Notes under the pieces: generated by a model
The model's database searches: none
Told to the model about the DNA's origin: nothing
What the model saw: the letters and a program-made list of their open reading frames with translations, nothing else
Program-made: the position numbers and the translations under genes
Part shown: in pieces, positions 33,721-44,978 of the stretch
How the letters are laid out: every line of letters starts with the position of its first letter
Position numbering within the stretch: position 1 is the first letter of the stretch
Source: Terana coerulea
Lineage: Eukaryota; Basidiomycota; Agaricomycetes; Polyporales; Phanerochaetaceae
Length of the DNA: 60,223 nt
Direction of reading: 5' to 3'
NCBI GenBank assembly: GCA_024811115.1
Contig: JAKOGH010000369.1
Coordinates: 1 to 60,223 of the forward strand

Positions 33721-35885
33721 ATGGTATCATGGATGCTAGCGAACTCGTCGTTTGCTATATCTCGACTATCCTCTCTCCTGCGTAGGCCGGGCCATTTGCC
33801 CCGCCCCACCCGAAGCCTCCACGCCTCGACCAGCAGGGCATTCATCAGCTCCCTGTCACTTCATGGAGAAGTCGAGTGGCTCTCCTCTGAAGTCGGGGCT
33901 TCTTCAGAGGACAGTTCAAGAAGCTACTCGGCAGTTGGATCTGGGTGGGATAACTCGGTTTTCGAGCAGCAGACGGAGGAGTATAAGGAGATTGCGGGAC
34001 CGTCCACCGAGCAGCACAACCTTTCCGTTACCCTACTACAACTCTTGTCGAAAATGGAGACTACGAGAGTGCCACCCGTCTCAAGGGGGAGCTCGACAAG
34101 TTCGGAGTCGCCGTTGAGCCGCACGCTTCATACATGGCTGTCGCAACGCATCATCTGACGAAGGAGATTCAAAGCATACAGTCCTTCGATTCATGGGCAT
34201 CGCTCGTTCCAATACCAGACAATATACTCGAGCCATCTCTCCTTCAGTCCTTCGTCACGGGCCCTGGTGCGCAGACGAAACCTTACGCGAAACTGCGGAA
34301 GACGATGTTGCACGCCGTTATTGCCTCTTCCATGGGCTATACCCCCCTCGTGTCCAAGGCCATCATCCCATACGCTATCGAAAAGACGAAGCCAGCGCTG
34401 AGTAGAGTCTTCCTGCAAGCGTTAGCGGCTGCCGACTTAGCACGCCATGAGGCGTTGGCTCCTGGGAACGCAGTTCTTGCTGAACGCGAACATCGCAAGC
34501 GTTTTCACCTGTCGTACGAGCTGGCTATCCGCTCTTACTGCCTACGCAAACATCGTCACATTGCACTGGGCCTTCTGCGCCACGCGAAGAAACGAGGCTA
34601 TCTCATCGGAGCGTTCACGCACAAGTTCCTAATGTTCCACTTGCACGCTGCAGGCGATTTTGTGGCGGCACATCAGGTCGAGGAGGAGCTCAAGGCCATG
34701 AATACGGGAGACACAGATCAAAGACGAGGGGTCTCCGAACAGTCGAAACCTGCTCGCCCAGAAGATTGTCAAGGTTGTGGCGGATGGTCATCTACCGACT
34801 CGACGAATCCTCGACACCTTTCTCTCCCTTTGCACGGAAGCGACAGATGCTGCACTTCTCGAACGGGTCGCGCAGACGTTCCATGGCTTTCCGGACCAGC
34901 AGAGGGCGATGAGACAGTGGGCGCGTGCAGAAATGTACCACCACTTCAAACGCGGCGAGCATCACGCTGTCCTTTTCCTTTTCCACAAATATTTCCAGCC
35001 CGTCGGTATCCCTCCAGCAGCCAAACTCGCTCTTGACAAGATCGACATCCGCCGCGTACCGTCCCATGTCCTCCAGCGAGAAGTACCTCCCTTGGCCTGG
35101 CCGCATCGTTGGAATACAGTCATCCTCTGGCAGATGGTGGTGAACGCGATGCCGAATGGCCAAGTCGTGCGACTATACCAACAGTTCCTACGAATGCACG
35201 ACGTATACCGGCGCTTCGTTGATCCTCCCGCCGACAACAGCGAGGTTGTCCGCTTTGTGAAGGCCGCGCCCCCACAGCTAACTCTCAAGCAACTCCCGCC
35301 TGGTGACGCTCCCCGTCCGTTCGGCTTACTCCACTTCCGTGTATTCTTCAACGCCGCCTCCAAGCACAACAACACCAAGCTCATGGCCCTCGTTGTCCAC
35401 CACATGCGCCAGTTGGGATGGGCGCCGAAGCCAGGCGACGTCGCTCTTATAACAAGATGCTTCGCGCGTGGGGGTAACCCGAAGCACTTGATGCAACTCC
35501 TGGACCAACTGCGGCAGGACATCTCTATTCGCGCTAGCGCAACAGCGACTCAACGCAAGCTACGCGTGAAGGCCGAGGTTGGAGACCGTCCCCGTCCTCC
35601 TTTCGGGGCAGGACTGTACCGGAGTGCTCTCAAAGCTTTCGGAGCCCATAGTCGTTACGCGGACACGAGTCGTATCATCAGGCATCTCAGGCGGAATGTC
35701 AAATACAAGGTTGGGACAGACAAGCGGACAGACAGGACCTTGGCCACCCTTCAGAACATCCTTAGGTCCAAATCTGTGAGTATTCCGTTCTTTTCTGGCA
35801 TCCTCTGTCTGACTCCTTTGGTAAGCGTCGCGCGAAGCCTACTGGGGAGGCTATTACCAGCGCCACTACTGCGCCGGAGACCTAG
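33721..35885 (+). CDS. Mitochondrial helical-repeat (PPR-like) protein
   Basis: The ATG at 33721 starts MVSWMLANSSFAISRLSSLL, followed by RRPGHLPRPTRSLHASTSRA: a basic, Ser-rich mitochondrial targeting peptide. The rest is helix-rich with repeat-like pairs, e.g. ENGDYESATRLKGELDKFGV, RSYCLRKHRHIALGLLRHAK, AEMYHHFKRGEHHAVLFLFH, FFNAASKHNNTKLMALVVHH and MRQLGWAPKPGDVALITRCF, which resemble degenerate PPR repeats. An intron 35776-35825 joins ILRSKS to RRAKPTGEA, stop 35883-35885. Two one-base slips occur in short runs: A4 at 34051-34054 needs one more A (giving LLSKNGDYE) and G3 at 34706-34708 needs one fewer (giving AMNTETQIKDEG). A role in mitochondrial RNA or translation is inferred from PPR-like structure only. 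Confidence 0.75.
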
Positions 35886-36541
35886 CCTGAGCTCGGCCGA
35901 GTTCGGGTTCCGGACAGAGCACCCATTCGACTTGCTGAACCCCCAACCCACGAGGGGCTGTCTGTAAGGTGACTTCGACGCCAGAGAAGTCGTCAAGGGA
36001 CCACCAGGCCGTCATCCCCATGGCTTATGAGCTTACCTCTTGTCACGGGTCTCAAGAGGATCAACCTTCGGCGCGACCGCCGGTGGTGTCGAAAATCGCT
36101 CATACTAGGCTCACTCCAGGTGACACATCCACTGCGCGTCCGAATGGCAGGGGTCATAGAAGTCAGGCGAGAAAAGTAGGGGAAATAAGTGATTACATCA
36201 CTATATAGAGTAGGACGGCTGAGCACCACAAAAACTTGTATGCGATGGGTCTTGAATTGAAAGTATAAACGTCCGTGCAAAGGAGGGGAGCCACAAGAAC
36301 CATATAATGGCTGATAGAATAGCAAAAGACGTCATGATTCCGACTATTCCAGAAAGGGTATCGTACTAAGCTGCCGATAACAGTTCATGTGATCATGTGA
36401 GACCAAAGAGCGTCGTATCCATCTGGATATTATGACAGTATAGGAAGATAAAACTAGGGGAGTGGTTGAGATATTCGCTCCGGAAGTGTGGAAGAGGTAT
36501 GGAGGGGGAAAATATACAGCGTCGCCAATGGCATTTGATAT
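35886..36541. other. Convergent intergenic region
   Basis: 656 bp between the 3' ends of the plus-strand mitochondrial protein gene and the minus-strand membrane-protein gene. It is AT-richer than its neighbours, with no coding-like ORF and no repeat seen. Confidence 0.5.
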
Positions 36542-38173
36542 TCATGCGTCGGTTTCTCCGCTCAGGCGAGGAGGGGCTTGCGCAGGGGTCTGGGGCTTGA
36601 GGTTGGTATATGCGGGAGGTAGCTCAATGGTCTCTGGCTCTGGTTGAACTGCATCTTCGCTCGGGCCCGCGTCGTCGTGTTGTATGATGTTAACCGGTCT
36701 GAAGCTGGGTGGCGCGGCGGATTTGCGTAGGTAGTTCGAGGTGGAAGTTGACTGATCAGGCGTAGAGGACCGCACCGAGCCCCCGGGCTGCTCGCCTGTG
36801 GCGTTCGAATAGTGCGACGTTCGCTGATCCAGGCTGGGACGATTGCTTGTCGCAGCCCGCGTCTCGGCAGCACCGACGGCGGTGGTGGTGCCAGCGGTCG
36901 GCTCGGGGACAACGAAAGGCTCGGGTCGGTAGTATTGAGGCAGGTTGCTGTTGCTGCCGTCGTTCTCGTGGAGGAGATCAACCGGTCGGTCTTTCTGTTG
37001 GTGGAAGCGACGACGGCGGATGAAGAAGATTCCGACGAGGATGAGGGCGATGAGACCGACGACGCCGCCAATGACGCCACCTTCGGGACCATTATGAGCT
37101 CAAAGCGGCGCAAAACGCGCATGCGAACACTCACCGACGATGGCTCCAACATTTGTGTGATGCCTTGTGACCCGGAAAAATGAGATACTTCTTTTAACAC
37201 ACCGCAGGCAAACCCAGACTTTGGCCACACGAAAAGTGCTCGAAGCGAAAAGGAAAAACATTCAAGTGTTTTTCTGTTACTTTCATGCGCCCAAAATCGG
37301 GCCATGCCTGCAGTGCTAATCACAAAAACGCTTACCCGGATGAGGATGATGGGTCGCCACCAGTACCTGCGCCGGAGGTACTTGTGGGATAGCTTCCTCC
37401 TGCTGGGGAGCCAGGGGTCGACGATGGGGAATTGTCCGTAAGGCATGCGTTGTCGCCAAAGTTAACGATGTAGACTGAGCTTCCTCCGGAACCAGGTCCC
37501 CGGTTGTCGCTCCCGACGAGTAGGACCGTGGTTCCTGCGCGTACAGACGGTGTCCACGAGAAACCAAGGCCTTGATTTGCGACAATGGTCAAAGGTCCTT
37601 GGGGAACGCTGAACGATTGGCCGCCAGGAATTATGCCCTGGAATGTGGGTGTTCTTCCGCGATTATTTGTGGTTAGAAACACGGTCCAAGCAGAGACAAG
37701 TGTACACACCCTTGAACCAGCCCCGTTGTTTCATCCCACCATATACGCGTCGCAGCGCACTGTGTCAGACTGGTGGGCACAAGACTGTACACCCAGCTTG
37801 TGCTGACCGCGTCGGAGTAACAGCTTGAGTCATCGCCCGACAAGACAGTCACCACACCACTAGTACCCCCTGTGCCAAAGCCGGTGCTGTCGCTGACGAC
37901 CGCGACGAACTGCGAGTTTGTGGGGTACTTGAGCTGGAATGAAGTCGACGTGTCGGACCCGGTAAAGTTCTGCTGGAAGATTTTCCGGACTTCGGTGTTG
38001 TTGGGCAGGGGAGAAGGACCAAAGGGGATGATGAGGACACTGTAGGGTGGTTGACCAGAGCCAGTGATAGTCACGTTGAGGTTGTCGCATTGTCGCGGGG
38101 TGCTCTCGTAGTCGAATGAGTACGCCGCCGCAAGCGCAGGAAGGAAAGCCAAAGGGAGGAGTTGCGACAACAT
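36542..38173 (-). CDS. Signal-peptide, single-pass membrane glycoprotein, copy 1
   Basis: The ATG at 38173 gives the signal peptide MLSQLLPLAFLPALAAAYSF. The ectodomain has CDNLNVTITGSGQPPYSVLI, QQNFTGSDTSTSFQLKYP and CYSDAVSTSWVYSLV with several N-glycosylation sequons, continuing after introns with an exon ending in a Ser/Gly/Pro-rich stalk (TPGSPAGGSYPTSTSGAGTG). Next come one membrane helix (GGVIGGVVGLIALILVGIFF), a stop-transfer RRRR, and a long Ser/Pro-rich cytosolic tail ending in PETIELPPAYTNLKPQTPA and the stop at 36542-36544. Signal, ectodomain, stalk, one helix and tail are the layout of Mid2/Wsc-like surface sensors, but I see no WSC cysteine domain, so the function is open. A diverged, chimeric second copy lies at 55.2-57.1 kb. 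Confidence 0.8.
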
Positions 38174-38328
38174 GTCGTCGAGCGCGACGTGAGGGACAAG
38201 GGCGACCGAACGCTCTGAGCCCTGGGATAGAAGATGGTGGTTGGTGGTCTACCCACTCCACGACTCAGACAAGCACGATCAGCGATGACGGTAAGAGCCC
38301 GCGTGCTACACGCTCCGAGCGCTTGGGC
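36635..38328. repeat. Segmental duplication, copy 1
   Basis: This matches 55664-57255 in the same orientation almost base for base, covering the promoter-proximal 5' flank and nearly the whole membrane-protein gene. Homology begins at TGGCTCTGG..GAACTGC and ends at GCGCTTGGGC, with unrelated sequence beyond on both sides. Copy 1 carries about 110-130 extra bases in one intron (about 37195-37325). Confidence 0.92.
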
Positions 38329-38540
38329 GGTGTGCGCTACGCCCGCCACCGTCGATGTCGACGTCACGCGTCAGGCTCAGGCTCACGCTTCGACGGTCTG
38401 CCATTGCATGCCACTGAACACGGGCGCTAGCTACGAATCGCAGGAGCAAGGGTTCGCCCTCTGGGGGGGAGGACGTGTTATCTAAAAGCACGGAAAAGGG
38501 CACTACAAGGCGTATAGGTATCAGTCAGTTCCCTTTCCTG
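38174..38540. other. 5' flank of membrane-protein copy 1
   Basis: Promoter region of copy 1, duplicated up to 38328. Sequence after 38329 is unique to this locus. No ORF is supported. Confidence 0.5.
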
Positions 38541-38980
38541 TATGGTGCGCCGCGCAGACTCACGGCGACCTGCGTTGGCTCGCTCAGTCGCTGGCAGCCG
38601 CGTGCGGGCAGCCTCGCTCGGTGACGCGTTCTGGCCTGGCCTGGCAGACGGGTGGATTCCAGTGAGTGCCTGCCTTTCCCGGGCCCGTGCTCTCGTCTGC
38701 TACTGCTAACCTGTCCCGTCCCCTCCCCCGCATACAGGCCCCTCTACTCGGGCGCAGACTCCGCCCGTCCAAGCCGCGCACTCGGCCGTGCGTGTCTCGG
38801 CACCAAAGCGCGGTCCGCGTGTCCTCCTGCCACATCTGCCCCCGCGACCACCTGGCAAGACGCGCCGCGTCCGTCCGACCGCGTACCACAACCGCGCGCC
38901 CTCGGGAGTGTGCTCCGAAGGCTCACACTGCGATCTCGCCGTCCGTCTACACAACTGGCCTCGAAAATGACGTTTTCTGA
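38541..38980 (+). CDS. Candidate small GC-rich two-exon gene (orphan)
   Basis: The ATG at 38541 opens MVRRADSRRPALARSVAG, running to a GTGAGT donor at 38661. A pyrimidine-rich stretch with CTGCTAAC and CATACAG (ending 38738) follows, and the frame is kept into APLLGRRLRPSKPRTRPC, stop at about 38980. The intron is well formed. The protein is very basic (Arg/Ala/Pro-rich), as any frame in GC-rich DNA tends to be, and I recognise no domain. It may be an orphan gene or part of a longer spliced transcript. Confidence 0.28.
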
Positions 38981-39853
38981 CTCGCGCAAACGAGGGCTGT
39001 GCGGGCACGTCGGTTGGAGGTCAGTACACCCAGACCCTGCCGAGATATCGCAGAAACTCGCCGAATGCTCAACCTTGCAGGCCCGTTCAACGGCATGCGG
39101 TCCCGGCTACCACGGCTCAGCGCGCGCCCTCGACCGCTTGCGTCTCGGTCGCCGGACGCAAATCTGTTGCGGGACCGCACACTCGAGCCGCCGTACACGT
39201 CGACAGGAGTGCGCGAATGGCGTGGAAAGGTAAGCGCGACCCTGGCCTGCGCGGCACGACGGACTTCAGGTGAGCAGGACCGCTTCTCGCGCGGGCATCG
39301 TGAACACTCACCCTCGGCCTCCACAGATGTCTGCCACCTCCCACGCACAGACCGTCGTCGACGCGCCACGGCGCGCGCGCAGTCGACTGCACGACGTGCG
39401 TGGATAGGGCCTCGGTCGGCGCACGGCCATATGTTGCGGAACGACGCAATGCAACCCGACGCTCGGCGTAGCCGCGGCCAGCCGTCACGCGCGCACACAC
39501 GGCGCGTCCACCCGTCGGGGCGTCGTCGGTGCCCAGCGACTTGTGCTGGACCACGACGCCCATACAACGTCGGCCGCGGGACGGCGATCTGTTGCGGAAC
39601 GGCGAAATCCGCCGCGGCGAGTGCTGCCTGCATGCGCCCATTGCACCGGCATCCGGCATGACCACTGGGCTTCCAGACACATGCCGACGACACGGCAGCG
39701 AGGGAGCCTTGGTCACCAGACGCCGATCTGTTGCAGAACGACCCAGTCGGCCGTCGATGTCACGGTCGCGATGGCTCGTGCCGTCGCGCGCCCATCGCCT
39801 CTTCACCGACCGCACCAGCGGCGTGCCCGCCCATCGCTGGCGAGACCACCCAA

Positions 39854-40127
39854 CAATGTCGGCGACGGGGCACCATGATGATCCCGGTCGCGGGACGCCG
39901 TTCTGTCGTAGAACGGCGAAATGGGGACGCGGACCACCCGACAGAGGCCAAGACGACGGCGACGAGACCGCGCAGGGCCTTCCCACCCAACGATGTCGGC
40001 GACAGGGCACCATGATGACCCCGGTCGCGGGACGCCGTTCTGTCGTAGAACGGCGAAATGGGGACGCGGCCCACCCGACAGAGGTCAGGACGACGGCGAC
40101 GAGACCGCGCAGGGCCCTCGCGGGCCC
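39854..40127. repeat. 137-bp tandem duplication, GC-rich
   Basis: Two near-identical adjacent units (39854-39990 and 39991-40127) share ATGTCGGCGAC, GGGCACCATGATGA and CGGGACGCCGTTCTGTCG. Looser relatives of the GATCTGTTGCGGAACGGCG core recur at about 39160, 39583 and 39722, so this is the freshest part of a degenerate array. Confidence 0.8.
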
Positions 40128-41498
40128 TGCTCGGGACGAGGAGCCCTCGTCGTGGAGGCTTCAGGCGCTGTCGTCGAACCACAGGGCGTCGTAGACTCGT
40201 ACGCGGCGGCATCCCGCAGCCCATTGTCAAAATCTCGGCGCGGGAGGCGTCGTTGTCGCCCAAGAATGAAAACACGGGCGTCTATTGAAAGTCAGCCCGA
40301 AAGCCACTGGAGCATGAGCGTCGAGCGTACCTGCGTCGCCCCTACCGACCCTGCAGAGACCAACACGGTGATGAAGAGACCTCGCAGGGCCCTCGCGGGC
40401 CCTGCTTGGGGACGAGACGCCCTCGTCGGCGCGCCTGCGGGTGTGCGCGTCGAACCGCAGGGCGATATACGCGGCGGCATCCCGCAGCCCATTGCCAAAA
40501 TCCCGGCGCACAGGGCCTCGTTTTCGCCTGAAAATGCGCATACGGGCGTCTATTACAAGTCAGCTCGAATGGCCTCGGCAGCCTGCGTTTCGGGCTCACC
40601 GACGTCGCTGGGCTCGCTTTTGCCGCCTCCACCCTCATCTCCTGGCGGAAGGGGAAGATGCACCCGCGCGACGGGCCGTTGGCCCACGCGACGTCGAGAG
40701 CACCCCGCTCGGCGCACGGCCAGCCCGTCGTCCCAGACCCCCAACATCAAACCCTCGTGCGCATCGGCGGCGCGCTGCGTTTCGGGGCGGTCGCTTGCCG
40801 GCCGTCACCACAGACCGCGCCCGACGCGCAGTGTTCCCATGCGTCGTCAAAGGCCCCACGGCGGCGGGCTCGGGCAGATGAGCCACTGCGCGGAAAGTCC
40901 AGGTAAGTTTCCGCCGGTTTTGCGTCAATTCTGTTGGTACTCACTTTGATCCATAGGTTTACCGGCTTCGTCTTGGTTGACGACGGCGACGCGTCGGTTC
41001 AGCTTGCGCCCTGCGGCTGGGACTCCGACCTCGCCCGAGTGTATGGACCGGCCTGCAGGACGACGACGCTGTCAGCTCCGATCGACAACAATGAGACAAC
41101 GCACGCGAGAGCGTCGCGGTCCTGCACGCACAAGCACTGAAAGTACACATACCTATTCAACGCGCCGTCAGCTGAGCAACACGCGACGCGCGTTCTCATC
41201 GCCCTCCCGCTCTTCTCATCGCTCTCCCGCTGCTCTCTCTCCAGGCGGCGCGCTGTCGGCGCAGGCTTCCAAATGTTGCGACAAGGACCCGGCCGCCGGG
41301 ACGCGATCTGTCCTGTCGCCGCCGTACGCGCGCACGACGGTCTTCAGCCGACGTGCTCTTCTGGCGGCTCGTGCGTATCGCGGGTTATATTGTCTGTGTC
41401 GCGAGGTCTACAAGATGGGAGTGCGGGAGTGTCAACTATGTGCGCAACACGGCGAGGATCCTGGAACTGACCATCAGCTTGGGACTCGTCTGCTGGCA
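39921..41498 (+). CDS. Long GC-rich open frame with one intron (doubtful gene)
   Basis: A plus-strand frame is open from 39921 to 40902. A well-formed intron (GTAAGT at 40903 to CCATAG at 40956) keeps the frame into LPASSWLTTATRRF, and the frame stays open to the retrotransposon boundary. It runs through the 137-bp and 270-bp repeats and its product is Arg/Pro/Ala-rich with no known domain. Alternatively, an exon beginning after the pyrimidine tract at 41190-41247 (…CTCTCTCCAG) in another frame encodes VLFWRLVRIAGYIVCVARST and VRNTARILELTISLGLVCWQ, which looks more protein-like and is interrupted by the transposon. Confidence 0.25.
40090..40560. repeat. About 270-bp degenerate tandem duplication
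   Basis: Landmarks repeat with a 265-275 bp period: GCAGGGCCCTCGCGGGCCCT (about 40109 and 40384), GCGGCGGCATCCCGCAGCCC (40203 and 40471) and ACGGGCGTCTATT (about 40274 and 40543). Confidence 0.75.
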
Positions 41499-41644
41499 GT
41501 GGCGTTTGGCCTGGAAAGTGAGCCCGCGAGCAAACAGGCCAAACGAGTGCTTACTAAGCGAAGAGGGCTGAAAGCGGAAGGCCCTGAAACCTTAGCGCCA
41601 AGTCTCTTTGCCTTCCGCCTCCTCAGCCCTCGAGCTTTTTAACC
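41499..41644 (+). repeat. Split direct repeat A1
   Basis: This 146-bp left terminus begins GTGGCGTTTGGCCTGG and ends CGAGCTTTTTAACC. It matches A2 (46972-47117) over its whole length, and the flanks differ immediately outside. Confidence 0.92.
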
Positions 41645-41697
41645 TGAGCTCTCGCTCGTTTTTCTTCCTAAAAGTTCTTATATCGAATACGACCAGC

Positions 41698-42650
41698 ATG
41701 AAGATCATGGAACCGCCACGAGGAGTCGGAGGAAAGAGCGTCGTCAATTTACTCCCCGGTGAAGCCGCGGCCGCGTAAGGGAGCGCTGCCTCGAGGCAGG
41801 AGCGCCAACGCGAAGACACGGTCGAGACGCGTAGGAGCCCGTCGGCGACGCGCGAGGAGGAAGAGGAGCCTAGAAGACATGAACAAGAGGAGGATGAGGA
41901 GGAAGAGCAAGTGGATGAACGCGCATATAGGCAGTCGTTCGGGCAGTCTTTCGCAGGTCCAGGGGATACAAACCCAGCTGAGCCACAGAACCTGCAGCCT
42001 CGACCTTCCACGCCTGCTAATGACCCGTTAGAGCGTGCGCGCATGGTGAACCAGATGATGCAGACCATGTCCCCAGACACGCTGCGCATTGCTCTCGAGT
42101 ATCTGCACAACAACAGCCTTCCAGCAGCAGGACCGGCCCCGAGGGCACCTTCGCCGGCACCGCCCAAACCTACCCTCATCTCATTCAATTACACTGGTGC
42201 GAATGCCGACACATTTTTCCAGGGCCCAGCCGTTTCCCCCAGCCCTCGTCTCGCTGCTATCCTCGCAAACAGGATGCACCTCCCGCTTACGGCCTGCACC
42301 AATGCAGCAATCAAAGACGTGAACGAGAACCCGCACAGCTACAAGACGGTCAAGTCCACCGACGCGTTAGGCCAGGAGAAGAAGCTCATGGATCTCAGCC
42401 CGTTTTTCTAGCCGAGCTGCGCATGCCGTTGGACGATTGGCGAGAGGCATGGGGAAACTTCCCTGTGGTCTTGGAGACCATATGCGACGCGACCGTAGTC
42501 GTGTCGTTCAAGGACCACTTCGCGTTTCCTCAACAAGCGCAGGACATCAAGGAGGCCCTCGCGGGCATCCTTGAGTTTGACGCGAAGGTGCGCCGGCTTT
42601 TCTTTACCACTACCGACCGTGCTCCTTTGGTGGTAGGCTCTCCTCTATAG
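41698..42650 (+). pseudogene. Gag-like ORF of the Ngaro element (interrupted)
   Basis: From ATG 41698 the frame reads MKIMEPPRGVGGKSVVN, meets an in-frame TAA at 41776-41778, and continues in the same frame with an acidic region, RMVNQMMQTMSPDTLRIALE and LISFNYTGANADTF up to MDLSPFF. There a T5 run (42403-42407) one base short breaks into LAELRMPLDDWREAWGNFP. Helical content and position before the RT match the Gag-like ORF of tyrosine-recombinase retroelements. The interruption could be mutation or homopolymer error. Confidence 0.7.
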
Positions 42651-43597
42651 AGAGCTGCTGCGCGACATATTGGACGAGCACACCCGGGCTGGACTCGCCG
42701 AAGTCAGGGCTTTGGCTGCGACATCAAGCACGAGTCGTTTTCCAACCCTATTCCGGTGACCGCCGCCCGTCGTCGTTCCGAGGAGGAGACGATAGCTTCG
42801 CTTCGAGCCGACAGGCACCGCAGACAAAGCCCTTTCAGCAAGGCAGACAGTCTAGGACTACGGGACCGCTCTGCCTCATCTGCGCTCAGAGTGGTCACAC
42901 ATCCAAGTTCTGCTCTCGCACCTCTCTGCCGAACAACAAGACCACCTACTCTGTCTGGGGCAACGATCAACTCCTTGCAGGGCCATCTCGCATTGAAGCC
43001 TGCGTCTTCTGGAACATCCGGGCCCTACCAACCCTGCCAACTCCACTGGCGACAGTCGATGTGGCTCCCGCTGCCCCGGAAGGACAGGGCACATCTGCTC
43101 GTTCTGTGGTTCCGCCGGTCATCATGCCGCGTCTCGGCGGTGCATCTGAGCGAGACCGCATCATCACTCCCTACAATGCCGATGAATTTGAGAAAACTCT
43201 TGGACGACTCCATCTTCTTGACCGCCACCATGATCTCCCAGAAAAACTACGAACAGGCTTCCCGATTGGCGACTTCAGCACACCGTCTCGCACGCATATA
43301 CCCCATAATCACGCATCCGGCATCGCTCACATGGACTTCATCCGGCAGTATGCCGAGGAGCAGGTTGCCCTTTGCCGTATGTCTGGACCATACTCGCAAG
43401 GCGAGGTCGAGGCCGTTCTTGGATCTTGTTTCATCTCGTCGCCACTTGCTGTGGTTGACAAGCCCAGCGCCCCGGGCAAATTCCGTCTCGTGCAGAACTG
43501 CTCCTACGAGTACGAAGCGGGGAGTGTCAGTGAACTCCTTCATTGACTCCGACTTATTCCCTACAAAGTGGGTACAGCGGCACAATTCGCAGAAATT

Positions 43598-43797
43598 GTG
43601 AGTACTTGGTTTTTTGGCCGTTTGGCCTCCTTGCGCTTGAGTGTAACTCGCGCATGATGCTGGAGTGTAACTCGCATCTGTTTCATATGTGCTCGAGTGT
43701 GTCTCGCACATGGCATTTGAGTGTGTCTCATGCCAGGCATTTGAGTGTGTCTCATGCCAGGCATTTGAGTGTGTCTCATGCCTCTCACATTTTTTAG
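43598..43797 (+). other. Spliceosomal intron inside the reverse transcriptase
   Basis: GTGAGT donor at 43598 and a T-run TTTTTTAG acceptor at 43797. Splicing joins QFAEI to VATCPPGSQACSLDIDAAF exactly at a conserved RT position. The 200-nt intron is mostly a 24-bp minisatellite. Confidence 0.85.
43639..43790 (+). repeat. 24-bp minisatellite within the RT intron
   Basis: Six units beginning GAGTGT(G/A)(T/A)CTC start at 43639, 43663, 43695, 43719, 43743 and 43767. The last three are near-identical (GAGTGTGTCTCATGCC), the first ones are diverged and one is 32 bp long. Confidence 0.9.
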
Positions 43798-44978
43798 GTC
43801 GCGACATGTCCTCCAGGCTCGCAGGCATGCTCGCTTGACATCGATGCAGCTTTTCGCAACATCCCGATCCGACCCGAGCACAAATGCTACCTGGTCATTC
43901 AGTGCGAAGAAGGTGTGTTCTATATCGACCACGTCTGCCCATTCGGGATCTCGTCGGGGCCAGGCGTACAGGGCGCAGCTATGGACGCTGTCGTTGACAT
44001 CCTTGAAGCCCACGGCATCTCACCATGCAAGAAGTGGGTCGATGACCTTGTCAACGGGCGGTTCCCAATTGAGGCCAACGGCGGTGCATATCGCTACGCG
44101 CATGGAGTCGAAGACATCTTCCGCATCACTACTCCGCTAGGCGTGCCCTGGAAGCTTGGAAAATGCTTGGACTATGGGTTTCTGGTCATCTATCTGGGGT
44201 TTCTCTGGAGTCTGGTGAAGAGGACAGTCGAGCTTCCTGAAGCTAAGCGTCTCAAGTACCTTGCCAAGCTTCAGGCCTTCATTGCGCTGATCGACTCTGG
44301 GAAGCGAAGTTCTACAGCGTGACGTGATGTCCATGAATGGCACCCTATCCCATATCACCTTCGTCTATCCACGAGGGACGCCGCATTCCTAGCCAGCATA
44401 TCAGCCTTTGTGTCTCAATACCCCAACCCGTTCGCTTCCTCGCTGGCCACCTCCCTCCTTGGTGTCGGACATGCGCTGGTGGATGAATGCCTTGCAGACT
44501 CCAGGAGTCTATCGATCTTTGGTTCCACGTGGGGCAACTCGGGACATCGGAATCTGGGTTGACGCATGCACCAGCTGGGGCATCGGTGTAGTCATCGACG
44601 GATGCTGGGATGCTTGGAAGCTCAACAGCAACTGGAAAGCCGACTGTCGAGACATCGGCTGGGCAGAGATGGTTGCCGTTGAGCTCGCTGTACGTCACGT
44701 CGAGCAGCTGGGATTTAAAGATGCTAACCTGCTTATTCATGGCGACAACATGGGTGTTGTTGGAGCGTTCCAGCGGGGACGGAGCCGGAACTTCCAGGTC
44801 AACAACTCGATCCGACGCGTTGAAGTCATCGCTATGGCTCTCAACATTCACTTTGTTCTCGAATACGTCAACACCTCTCTCAATAAAGCTGATTCGGTGT
44901 CTCGCGGCACTCCGGATCCCTCACTGCGCCATCTCTCCACTATCTCGCTCCCTGCAGAGCTTGCTCCTCTTCTCACTC

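Noticed and set aside
38947..40275. Overlapping long minus-strand ORFs in the GC-rich block
   Set aside because: Several frames on both strands are open at once, the products are Arg-rich and domain-free, and no minus-strand splice signals support them.
43639..43790. CRISPR-like array of 24-bp repeats
   Set aside because: Units are contiguous without spacers, lie in a eukaryotic intron and vary gradually; it is a minisatellite.
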